A stretch of DNA of 64,000 bases from Cryptomeria japonica (lineage: Eukaryota > Streptophyta > Pinopsida > Cupressales > Cupressaceae). The position numbers were made by a program, and so were the translations under genes. The notes beneath the pieces were generated by a model. The model worked only from the letters and a program-made list of their open reading frames with translations, ran no database searches and had not been told where the DNA came from. The stretch is taken from the NCBI RefSeq assembly GCF_030272615.1, contig NC_081405.1, positions 607,649,677-607,713,676 on the forward strand, read 5' to 3'. This document shows, piece after piece, positions 47,242-59,910 of this stretch. Position 1 is the first letter of the stretch. Each line of letters opens with the position of its first letter.

Positions 47242-48571
47242 GCTAATGAGGTAGATCCAAAGATAAATTTTTTAAGGTGGGATAGAGGAAGTAAATTTAA
47301 TTTGAATGAGTTTGAGAAATATTGTGTAGATCATGGTATTAGGAGACACTTGTTTTCTCCTAGGACCCCTCAACATAATGCAGTTGTAGAAAGAATGAAT
47401 AGAACAATTCAAGTGATGGCAAGAAGAATGTTGTAATATTATAATCTTCTTGATGTAAATTGAAAATATGTAGTCCATACATCTATCTATATTCTTAATA
47501 GAGTGAAGTTGAGAGACAACAACTCTAAAACCCCTTATGAGATATGCTATGAAAGGACTGCTACATCTATTGAATTAGAGTCAAATTAGAAAATAACCTA
47601 AGGATTATGGACAAAAATATTCTCTCAACATAGAAGGAGAAGAAGAAGTGATAGAAGATTCAACGAAAACAAAATTAGAGAGAGCTCCTCAAACTTCATT
47701 CAAATATGTTCAGAGGAACCACTCAGAAGATTAGATTATCAGTGAAAAGAATAAAGGTGTGTAGACAATGAGAAGACTTGCAAACTAAAGTGAGAAAGAG
47801 AATATTTTTCTCCTTCCAAATATTGATCCCAAGAGTGTTGTTAATGCTAGAAAAGATGAAGGATGGTTGCAAATAATGGAAGAAGAGGTAAATTAGATTC
47901 AAAATAATTAAACATGGGAATTAGTCTCTAGACCAATATATAAGAATGCCATAGGAATACAGAGGGTGTTCTAGAATAAGATGAATGATGAAGGAGAAAT
48001 GACCTGGAGTAACACAATATTAGTTTGTAGAGGATAAATTAACAGGTGGAAGGAATTGATTTCGAGGAGATGTTTGCTCCAATAGCTAGGATGGACACAA
48101 TCAAAATGTTTCTTGCCTTACATCTCATAATAACTTCAAGGTTTATTATATTGATGTCAAATTGTCTTTACTGAGTGGTGATTTAGATGAAAATATCTAC
48201 ATAGATAAACTTGGATGATTTCATTTATCAAAGGATCTATACATCGTGTGCATACTCAAATTAGCATTGAATGGAGTCAAGAAAGTCGCTACAGAATTGG
48301 TATACAAGGTTGGATGAGTACTTTAGTAAATTTTCAATAAAGGTGCCATTAATAGAAATCTTTACATTAGGGTTGATAATGTAAATTTTCTTATAGATTT
48401 TGTATATGGAGATCATATTAGATTAGCTTTGGTAGATATGATGGTATACATATGATGTTTGTAGAGGCGATGAAGAAATAAATTCATATGTCTATGATTG
48501 GTGAGTTTTCTTACTTCCTTGGTCTTCAGATTTCTTAGCTAGATTATGGTATCTGATGCACTACAAAAAGG

Positions 48572-50770
48572 ATTGTTAGAAACACAAGATTAAAATGTTA
48601 GTGTTGTTAGTATCAATAAAAAATGAAATAGAAATGAAACTACAATCCTAAGAATGCATATCAAGAGAGATATTAAACAGATTATATAAAGCATACAAAA
48701 ATGGAAGAAAGACACTAAACCCTCCCAAATGCTCTCCAAAATGGTCATAGTTGCTCCTCCCTTTTATATATAATAATCCAATATAGATAGAATAATCCCA
48801 TGTGAAATATATATCCTTTGCACATATGATCAAGAGATCAGTCCAGACAGTGATAACAAATCTAACTAGAATAAGAGCTGAAAGCATCCAATCATTGAAG
48901 CCAACAATATCAACAAAAACTTAATATCACCAAATGGAAATTAATATATCAATCAAGTAATCAAGCAACCTTATTATGTCAAATGTACCAAAGAGAAGAT
49001 TGTAACTAGTACATATCCATCTGAAGCTAGTAATCAAGAATCATGGTTAACTAATATACCATTTCTTTAGACATAGCCAAACAACTTTATGAAATATATT
49101 TACTTGTGGTAATCACATGAGAAATCAAGAGACCTGTCAACTAATAATGACATTTGTATCATTGGATAGAAAATCCATTAAGTTGACCCACTGTCAATAA
49201 CTTCGTGAGTTACTAACATCCTCATGTACCAAACATAGTCAAGTACCAAGGAAAAACACTAGAAGAACTATTGTTATCACTCTTACATCAAAATTGGACA
49301 CCACTGCAAGGTCATCAAACAAGAATACACCAAGTATTATAGCTTTGTATACAGACTTTCATCGATGTCACTTTTATTGTTACTATACACACTGAAATAT
49401 AATGCCTTGAAGCATGTCACTATCAAATAAAACAATTTGTACCTATAGAAAAAATGGTACAAGAAAAAGTTAATAGAAATCACAAGCTAAGTCAACAAAG
49501 CATGGTTTTCAAACTGTTCCTTATGCATGTTTTCTAACATTCTCTGCATGCACATTTTCTCATCCAACAAAAACCATCTGTAAGTTAAAATTTATTGTCC
49601 AAGTTCCAATATCACTATGAAATAGGTATAAAATTTCCCTAATATTCAACTCTTTCCTAAATGTGCTTGGGTCTTTCAATCTCATCAACTTGCTTAACTT
49701 GTTGTACAACACCATGGTTATCATGTTCGCAATATTTTATTAAGCATCTTAACCATCTTACATCAAGGACACTTTACTCTAAGTCCATTAATTTCTTACT
49801 CAAGAGCCCAGGACTATATCGTTGAACTTGATCATGGAATTCCATCAAGCATTAACTTCAAAATAAAAATGAGAAAGACTTATTACAATACATTGTCCTT
49901 CAGTAAAAGACAAAATCATTATCATCCAAATTCATTGTCATCATGCAAAGTTACACCTGTATTTGTTTGTGAAACCACTTTCACTTCTAAAACATAAAGA
50001 GCATTTGTGGATATCATGAGACTAAGAAATGTAACAATACCACAATGCAAGATCCACTTTCAAAACATTCATTTTCAATGACAACTTTAACACATATATA
50101 TATCCAGATGCATAGTTTATGACAAAACTCCAATTTAACGTGTGAAAAAAATATTCCTGTCATGATGAAGAATATGTTGTCCAAGCAAAGAACATAACTC
50201 TTAAAGTAATCATTGTCGGTCTTTACTATCATTACAAAATAGAAAAGAATTTCTAGATTCCACATCATACCAATCATTTATGGTGATATTGATGAAACAT
50301 AAGCTTCACATTGCAGCCAGATCTATCTTCATTATTGACTACTTGCAATTACCATATTTATATAATTAGATCATTGCAGTTATTAGCCACAAGCCATTGT
50401 TCTCTCAAAACATTCTGTCCAAATAAAATTTCTACAAACCATTATTCTCGCGTATTGCCTCAATTGAGAGAACAACTTATTGAAAGCAGAGAGTCAATCA
50501 TCAAAACAAAATTAGAAAGATGCCAAACTATTTTAATTGACCCATGAGGTAAATAGACTACCTCAAATATCTTGGGGATCCTTAGAAAATTAAACATTAG
50601 ATAACCCCCCCTAAGAACATGCAACCACTTAAAGACTAAGAGATAATCCTTATGCATCATGCACAAAATTAAGTTCTTCCTTCTCCTTTCCATTATTTAT
50701 TCTCCAGACCCATAGAAATCCATTTCCCTGATGATTTCTTCTTGCAAAAACTTATTTTACGATTAAATCC
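48572..50770. other. Non-coding stretch, unit 2
   Basis: Counterpart of 13881-16080. Differences from unit 1 occur up to 49687 (T/C, T/G and C/A changes in the last 60 bases before it). None was seen after it. Confidence 0.5.
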
Positions 50771-52118
50771 ATGAAACTTATAGCAAACAACTGCAGATTT
50801 GCATTCTCCTATACCATCTTTTAGAGACAATTTATCATAATTTCTTGCAATATGGCCTCATTTGTTACATTTAAAGCATGTGATATTATCATAGTTCTTT
50901 TTCCAATCATTCTTCTTCATGTTAACCCAACATTCAGAAGCTCTATGACCATACTCAAAACAAGAATAGTAATAGCCCATAAAAGAACAATTATACCTCA
51001 TCAATTTACCTTGCCAAGAAGAAGCAAAACTTAGACATCTATTTGTTCTAATTCTTCCTCCCCTATTGATGTTCTCATGTTGTTTTCTTCCCACAATTTC
51101 TAGATCAGAAGCATGAAAATTCAAATTCACCTTAGTTCTAGGGGTTTTCATAACCTTAGAGCATTGTTCTTCCTGTAATCCTAGACCACCTTTGTCATTT
51201 GGAGCTTTTTGTGTATTAATGATCTTATCTAGAGACACAAATCTTTTCTCATTAATATTTTTCACCCCTTAGCTATTTTGAAACTTTATCTAAGTTCCTT
51301 ATAGAAACCACTTCCCATTCAAGATTTTCCCTGATATAGTTTTCTTGTTGAAGTTCTCTATTAAAATTATGGTTCTCTCTTATAAGTTGTTTAATCATAT
51401 CAAAAGCATTCAGGAGCTCATTTTCAAAATCAACCTTACTTCCTTGGTCATGATCAACATATTCCTTCTTAGATTTATCATTCCTTATGAAAAATAGTTT
51501 ACCAATTTCTTGATCAATTGTATGTTCAATAATAGTTTCTTTGGACTTAGTTTGACTACTTCCAGAACTGTGAAAATTAATGTCTTCTTCACTATCAGAT
51601 GTTGCACAACTAGTTTCAGTTTTCAAAGATATTTCTTCTTGTGATTCACCATTCTGATTTAGTTCAACTAGTTTGTTCCAAACTTCTTTTCCATTGCTAC
51701 AATGGATGACTTTTGGAATGATATCATTTGACTGACTATTAAAAATAACATTTAAAGCCTTAGCATTGTTTTCAAGAGCTTTCTCCTCCTTAAGTGTGAG
51801 AGGAGATGTTGTAGATACATTGCAACCACTTTCTACTGTTACCCACACATAAAATCGTAAAGAAGATAAATATGTCTCCATCTTGTGTTTTCACAAACCA
51901 AAATTTAATTCTTCAAGATGAAGAATTCCAAGATTAGGATATTTAATCATTTCAGAGTTATTAGTTATGTTATCAACTTCATTATTTCTCATATTAGATT
52001 CATGCAAAAGAATTTGATTACAATTTTGCTGTGGAAATCTTTTTCCCCTGTTCCCTCTACTATTTTCCATATAACCAAAACACCAAAAAAAACAAGAGGC
52101 TTCCGAAACCAAAATCAA
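50771..52118 (-). pseudogene. Copia-type gag remnant (minus strand), unit 2
   Basis: Identical in all three frames to 16080-17430, including stops, so the copies share every inactivating change. Primer-site-like sequence at 52150-52164. Confidence 0.75.
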
Positions 52119-52164
52119 TCCTAGGTATGAAACCTTATGCAGGACCTTACGCTCTGATACTACT

Positions 52165-53241
52165 TGTTGGAAGAGTAATCACTCTGAGACAGGGGGGATG
52201 AATCAGAGTGAAGTGAATTTAATCTTTAAATGCACAAATTAAAACTCTAAGACAGTCATTAGACATTTAACAGAATGTAGGGATTTAATGAACTTTGAAT
52301 CAATATGATCTTTGAATGCAAGTGAAACTTTTAAATTAATATCCAACTCATAACAACTTTCACAAATCATAACTTTTCAAAAATTTTGATAATGTGAAGG
52401 AATGATATGTGAAGAACATAACAAATAGATTCACACAATGCAAATTTTGCAATCTTAAAATATGACAGATTTGACCACATGAAGAATGAACATATTTTGA
52501 ACATTTTTAAAGTATTAGAGCATTAATTGAAAGATCACATCAATAAGTAATAGAATGAAAGAAATATGACATTACATAACACATATATTTCTTGAGTGGG
52601 AAAACCCTCATGGGGTATAAAAAAAAAATCAAAACTATCTCTTTATTTAATCTCAAAACGTCAACTGTTTACAATGGTTGAGTCCAACTCAACCCCTAGC
52701 TTCAACTATCTATAATGGTGGAGTCCAACTCAACACCTTAACATAATAGTAATCAATAGTTCAACCAACATTGTACACTCCAAGGGTCTTGTAATTGCAA
52801 TGATTTGTTCAATCATAACATCTAAGTAGTATATAGTTAAAAGATATGCATTACAGTCCCTCAATTCTGAACAAATGATATTTCAAAAAAATTCAAATAT
52901 GTTAAACCATCTTTCTCAAAGAACTGTTGTTTTATATTCTTTTTCAATCTCTTTATATTTAACACTAATAACTTTCTAAAACTTATCTATCTTCACTAAA
53001 TCAACAACACAACAATGGTTGCAAGAGTACAGTTTATAGGTCAAAATCTAATAATTAAAAAAAAATCTTGTTCAACCACACTACACATACCCTAGTTAAG
53101 TAGGGTTTTCATGATTTGAAAACAAAGGACCGTTACATGAATAAGAAACAATCCAAGTTTAGAATCTCATACAAGTTAGGGTTTTTAAACTATGGTTATC
53201 AAAATAAAACCACACATTATTCTTTTTCAATTGTAATATTC
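52165..53241 (-). mobile_element. LTR of the minus-strand Copia element, unit 2
   Basis: Counterpart of 17474-18550. The same uncertainty applies to the outer edge. Confidence 0.5.
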
Positions 53242-55620
53242 CCCCTTTCATTTTCAAAAATAAGTAAGTGGAAAAATGATCCATTTTTTTTAAAACTATA
53301 ACTTCTTTGAAAATAAGTGTAGCCTTTCAAGATTAGTTGAACGCGAACCAACACTAATCTTGTAGTAATATTTTCTAGTTCTTTTCCTTGTTCACGTTTC
53401 CTTTTCATCTTGCAAGTTCACATTCGAATAAAAACATAAATAATGTAAAAAGGTTACCTCAATAATGGAAATTCAAACTAGGAAACCAATCACATGAAAA
53501 TCTCAGTTACCTCCGCTTTTAGCTCAAAATAAGTCTATAAACAAATTTGTCATCCATCAAAGTCCAACATATTTGAAACTCACAATAGTATTTTAGCTAG
53601 AACAGATTGAGTCTGAACTTGTGTATACATCATGGCGGCTAGGGTTTGGGCTTGCCTTTGAACCAAAAGATAAAACATAGTTTGTCTGCCCTATTCCTTT
53701 CAAAGATCTTCAAAATACTTTGGAAAGTATAATAGTCATTTGAAATCCAGATAAACAAGACACAAATACATTTTAACTGCATAAAAATGCCACATCACCA
53801 ATTTCATGTGAGGTAATTTTTTTTGGTAGAAAGGACACAAAATGTTTACTTTGCATGAGAGTCTAAGTTTCCTTTTTGCCCGATATAAAATAGTTTATCA
53901 AAACACATTATCACTTCAAGTCTGGATATTAAACCATGTGAATGATCGATAAAAATGATTTGCCAATTTTAATAGTAAAATATGCATTCCAACTCAGACT
54001 TGTAGTTAACTGCCATGTGTTCAATGCTGCAAAGTACCATATAAAGAGTGGAGCCTGCAAAGTATAACCACAATTAAACGATTCAGTTTTTCAAGACATA
54101 TATATATGATGAGATAATGTAAACCATTAGTGACGAAAGGACCAATTAATATATGTATATATGGCAACGTCCCAAATATTAATTTGAATTTTCAAGTCAA
54201 ATGTGAATGTGCTAAGTATTATTTCAAATTCAAAGCACCTAAATATGAAATGTCAACTGTATATGCCTGAACGAAATCAACAAAGATCATGCTTAAATTT
54301 CATCAAGATCAAAATAAAATATATATCACCTAAAAGAATAATGCAACCTTGTGAATGAATATGCCTCATGTCTACAGAGGAAGCTAAGAGATCAGTACCA
54401 AAAAACCTGGATAAAAACCAACATCAAAATACAAAATACTGAACAATATACTTAATACCAAAACTGAGTTTTCCAAATAAATCACCAAGATGCCAAGCCA
54501 ACCCATCTATTTTGACATCAAGGAAAAATCATAAACAAGAAGTCAACAAAGACTTGTGGAGGTCGCATGGAAACAAAGTCCTAGGATGTAGAGGAAGACA
54601 GTGAGATTGATGGAGATCACCTAGGCTGGAGGACATTTTCCCTTTTTGTTGTTCAGTCCCTATTTTTTCCTACCTTGATGGTGTCGGGTGCTAGCTTTTG
54701 CCCCCTCTTGCTCACTTGGTCTTTAGTTTGTGTTTCTCTTGAGGGTCGTTCTCGAGGTGTTGATATTTTTGGGCCATTTGTTTTTGGTGAAATGTTTTGC
54801 TTTCTTGTCACACTCCTTTTGGGCTCTTTTTTGAGGTATAGTGTGGGCTAAAGGCTTTGTGATCCATTTTTGTGCAGGGTCTTGGGGGTTGTACCCCTCT
54901 TGTAGCACGAGATTGGATTTTTTCATGTATTGATCTTTAGTGGCTTCTTTTGTTGTTGGAGGTTTGTTCCTATCATTGAGGTGGTTGTATAGTGGCTCAT
55001 TTGTTCTTTGTCTCCCCTGGTGTTTTTTTGAGATTTATGCTTATGTGAGAGAGGTTTTTAGGCTAGGGGTATTTTTTTAAACTCTTGGGTTTGAGATTTT
55101 TGTGTTGATGGGGTCTTCTTTTCATTTCTTTCACATTTCAATTCTTTGGTCAACCTTTATTGGGGTTTCAGTTGTCCTTCTACTTTTTCTGTATGCGGCC
55201 TTGACCTTTTTTCTTCAGTTTTAACTTCCTTGGTTTTCTTTAGTCTTTCCTATGGAGATGGTTGTGGTTGGAAATGACAAGAGGGGTTATGGTTGGGTTG
55301 ATGATGCCTTGTTTCTTGGCTCCAAGGGAGCTATTGATGCCCTCTCTTTTCAATTCCTTCCTTTCTCTCCTATTAAGTTGAAGTTCTTGATGGGTAAGGT
55401 TGGCTTTGTGTTTTTTTTGGGACCAACACTTTAATGCACATTATGTGGTAGGATTGATGATGATTTTGAAGATTATGAAAATATATTATAACCAGTGTGT
55501 GGCTTTTGATTTGGCCATTTCCTTTTTACATTTTTCTTTGATTGGGTTTACCCCTCCACTGTACTCTATAAATAATATCATTTTCTTTCTTTGCTTATAA
55601 TTTTTTGATGGTATAAAGAA
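53242..55620. other. Unassigned sequence, unit 2
   Basis: Counterpart of 18551-20929. No gene supported. Confidence 0.4.
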
Positions 55621-55801
55621 CTGGTAATAATGGTTTAAAGTGTTGATGGAAGGATTTCTAGTAAAAATCTTATTATAAGGATATATGGCCCCAATTTGAG
55701 TTCTTGCATTAAATGAATCCACGTTTAATATTGGTGAGGTAACATTGACATCATTAGATTTCTTGATTGATGAATAGCAAAGAACTTGATATCTTAGATT
55801 G
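55621..55801 (-). repeat. Dispersed coding-like repeat, copy b (unit 2)
   Basis: Identical to 20930-21110. Confidence 0.45.
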
Positions 55802-57010
55802 GTGCAAAAGTGTTCTACTTCTAAAACTCCTTGCTTATGTAGGCCTAATCCTTTTCCTTTACATTCTATGATTTTATAGATTTTATTTGCAATAAGGTAT
55901 TTGTTATTTTAGAAGCAAGATAATGAACCATTGTGTGGTTAAAATAATGAATGTTTTGTATCTTATCTTCTACTTAAATAAAGTATACTTTAACAGAGGT
56001 GGACAATCTTAGTTGATGAGTAGATGCGTTAGATGTGGACAAGCACATAATATTAAATTTGTTTATTAATGGTAGGATCTTGCTCAAATATCATATCATC
56101 TTATATTTTATGACCATAGATATGATCTTCATCAAAATATTAGACTAGGTTGATTGTCATGATCACAAATAGGATCCTGAATTTTTTTTATCTTGTTTCA
56201 TATTGCTTTGGAATTTTGTCTTGGCATAGATCCAATGGTTCATAAAATGGGATATGAGCTTGGATAGGGATAGGATATTATTGAATGGACTTACAATTTT
56301 GGCAATGTAATAATATATTATGTACAAGAAGCTCTTGAGTGAAATTAATAGGTGATGGAGTGCATGATGGTGAGAGATGTTTTGATTGTGTCAGATTAGT
56401 GTTGTGAAGGGAGGGAATATTATTTTTTGTACAATGGAGCTTAAGATCCTTTCTTATTAGTCCTAAAAGGAAATCCCAAAAGGTGAATTCATTGGATAGA
56501 ATTTTCGATTGAGACAAATTAAATATCAATAATATAGATGAATGAAGGATTGTGATAGGATATGAAGGCTACAAGGATATCTCAATTTTGTGACTAGGAT
56601 AAGGATTTTAGATATGTATGGGTGATAGGGATTAGGGATATGGTTTGGCTTTAAAGAAGCCTTTGGGTGAAGGATTCTTCTCCCTTGTAAAAGGAAAAAG
56701 GATAGAGGACAACCAATAAGTAGTTATTTGAATAATAGTTAGAGTTAATATTTTCTTCAATTATTAAGTTATACCCAACGAAGTCATCCTTACCTTTTCT
56801 TAATGCATAGTCTAGGAATTTTTATAAGGGAACATCAATGGATAAGTATTAAGGATTGATAGGGGACTTTATGCTAGTTGGATAATATATTAGAGATGGG
56901 GATGAGGATTTGAGAGATGAATTAGAGATGGGGAATTGAGATATGGATTAAGGTTTTGGATTGAATAGTGATTTATCTTGTAAAGGTTGTGATAAGGATG
57001 ACCAATATAT
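55802..57010. other. Unassigned purine-rich sequence, unit 2
   Basis: Counterpart of 21111-22319. No gene supported. Confidence 0.35.
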
Positions 57011-58093
57011 TGTTGGCTTGATGATGATTCTAATGAATTCATCATATGATGTCATTGATGAAACACATTCACACACATATGTTCATATTGTTTACCGGTG
57101 TAACTTCATAGTTGTTTACACTTTAATCGGTATACTAGAGGTTTATATCTAACCGGTACTTCGTAACAATCAGTATATGCATGGTGATAGGCAATGGTTA
57201 TACATAAATCAACATCAACAAGGAGTATCAAGGCCAGCGAAGATTATCACTGGAGTATCAAGGATAACGATTTATATGTTTAACTCCAACTGGTATTGAT
57301 TGTTCCAACCAATATTTGCTGACTGTGTGATAAGTTATCACAAGTTGTGATGAGTTATCCTCGCCGACAAGACTTGGCGGTATTTTTGTGATGAGTTATT
57401 ATCACTTGACAAGATACACTGCACCTAGGTAATCATGTTATGATTTCTTGAGGCCGACATGAAATGTAAATGTCTATTTATTGACATCACAATTAGTTAT
57501 TTTTAAATCAGCGAAAGTGATATGTTATGTGTGAAGGTAGAAAGAGGAGTTAAGTGCATAGAACAGAATCTATACAAACAAGTTTTGCTATCACTAGATC
57601 ACATCACCTGTTGTTTTCTAACCACTACAACAGTCAAATCCCTTAACCAAGTAAACTCTAACAAGCTTCATTGTTCAAATCCTCTAACCAGGTGATCCAT
57701 TAGTTTGGATTTAGAAATCCTACACTGAGGTTACTCATTACACGGTACTACGTTTTACTGGGTATAGATTTTAACTAAGCTTTGGGATCTTTAAAAGGAT
57801 TCACTCCTAGCAGAGCATTTTTGTAGACCCTAACTGGTCAGTTATCTATTAGTGTAGATAGTTAACTTGTGAGTACCATCTCATCGTGGTTTTTACCTAT
57901 TGGGGTTTTCCACGTATAAGCACTTGTTTTATGGTGGATTTTTTACTTATTCTGGATGTTGTTATATAATTTATGATTGCATGCATATTGTTTAACAAAC
58001 TTGTTAAGTTTATCTACCGGTCAGTGTTTATAGTAGTACTATTTTGGGCGTCACTGATTCACTCCCCTCTCTCATTGTTTTACAAGTCCATCA
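57011..58093 (+). repeat. 5' LTR, unit 2
   Basis: Same length and bounds as 22320-23402, with the same ~27-base deletion relative to the 3' LTR. Confidence 0.92.
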
Positions 58094-58095
58094 AT

Positions 58096-58108
58096 TGGTA
58101 TCAGAGCC
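58096..58108 (+). promoter_or_regulatory. Primer-binding site (initiator-Met tRNA), unit 2
   Basis: TGGTATCAGAGCC, two bases after the LTR. Confidence 0.95.
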
Positions 58109-58161
58109 AAACTTCCTTAAAGGATAATCACTTGGAAGGAAACCCTAAAGCCATAGGGGAT

Positions 58162-59325
58162 ATGAGCTACTTTGAGATGGCTAGAGAGCTTGAGTCTAGT
58201 AGAAATGAGCTTGAAACCCTAAGGGTCAAACTGAAAGCTTTTCAAGTAAAAAGGAGAGAGCTAACTAAAAAACTATTAGAAATATTTGATAATCATTCTT
58301 TAGATGAGGCCAATATTCATGCTTTAACTAAGGAAGTTGAAAAACTAAACAATGAAATGATTAATCTAAGGAGAGAGCTAGAAGGTCTTACTATCCACAT
58401 GAGTCAGGAACTGTAAGCCAGAAGAGCTGTTGAAGATCTTATCAAGGAAAGAAATCATGGGATTGCCAAGCTCAATCAAGAGAATGCTACCTTTCCCGAG
58501 AATTTGAATGGAAAAAGAGAAGAAAAAGAGAACCTACTACTAGATCTTGAATTAACATCATCTCTGAGAGAGGACCTGTCAAAATATAATGAAGTTCTCA
58601 CCAGAGAGCTTACTGAAGAAATAAGAAATTAGAGAAGTTAAACATAAGTTCCATCTTGCTAGAAGAACAACTTCAACCATAAAGAATGAAGGGTGATACC
58701 TCTGGACTTGGTTTTCACACATTTGAAAAAAGGTGAATCCTCTTGTATCAAGAGAAACACTCTTAATAATAAATCTTCTCCTAAGGTCAAGAAACCTACC
58801 AGTAACAAGGTCTTTAAACCTGTTTGTTTTGTTTTCCATAAACTTGGTCACACTACAAATGTTTGTAGAGACAAACCTAACATAAATGCAAGCTACAATA
58901 CTAATGCTAGGTATGAGTCCAAGAAATTTGAAGGTCATTGCTTCACATGTAGAATGCATGGACATAGATCAGTTGAGTGCAGATATGGAGAAAATAATCC
59001 TGTACTACATATACATCCAAGACGAAATGGCAACTGGATGAGAAATTTTGATAACCAAGTCAACATGAACTGGCAAAGACCATACGACAACTGGTTTAGT
59101 TAATTTGAGATGGAAAAGGTAACAAATATCATTTGCACCATCTGTAATAACTTTGGTCATGTGGCTATGAATCACAGAAGAAGAACAGAGAGAAGTAATG
59201 TAGGACCTTGGAAATCATCTAGTATGGCCTTCTATCACTGTAACAAACCGGGGCACTTGGCAAAACTCTGTAGATCCATAAACAGCAAATCGGTCAATCC
59301 TTTTAAAAATCTGAAAGGAAAGTAG
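58162..59325 (+). pseudogene. Sirevirus-like gag, unit 2
   Basis: Identical to 23471-24634, with the same in-frame stop (58414) and frameshift and the same four knuckle modules, of which only CFTCRMHGHRSVEC is a full CCHC. Confidence 0.8.
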
Positions 59326-59910
59326 AAAGTTAATATTGAAGAAACCAGAGAAGAAATGAATCGGATATGAAAGAAAAAGAGTGATGACTCACCTAGAGAA
59401 GAAACCGTTCCTTCACCAAATGTGGAAAATCCTGCACCGGTGAATTAAGCCCTTTTAATATGGCTAAGGGGAACTTAACGATAAATCTACCTCATGACTC
59501 CTGAAAATGAATGAGTGGTAAGAGAATTTGTATGCATGAAATTTTGATAACTTTTTGTTAATCGGTTATCAACCAGTTTTACATCTATGTATCTTTAAGA
59601 AGTGAAATTAGGGTTTGCAACCCTAACGGGCGAGCATTTAATACAGTAGGTAAAAAGGATAAAAATGGGTTTTCACTTTGTTATTTTACCCTAATGCTTT
59701 CGAGAAAGAAATTTTGAGTGCTTGTAGAGCTAAGAAAAAATTGTTGGTTGATATTTGTCGAAGCTACATTGCGATTTGTGTAATCAAGCTGATTTGAAGG
59801 TTGCAAAATACTAAACTGGTGTGCACTTGGGCATTCAACCAGTAAATGAGGCAGCATGCGAGAAATAATTTATTTATTTGAATAATCTTGCTTCGAATCT
59901 AGTGTATTTG

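Larger units (their letters stand above)
42006..48571 (+). mobile_element. Degenerate Ty1/copia element split by a LINE, unit 2
   Basis: Same element and same nested LINE as 7140-13880. The frame 43082-43297 differs from its unit 1 partner at three residues (E/K, E/Q, G/R). The integrase core frame 47242-47436 is unchanged. A 179-bp deletion at about 47570, between CATCTAT and TAGAGTCAAATT, removes part of the integrase-RT linker. Confidence 0.85.
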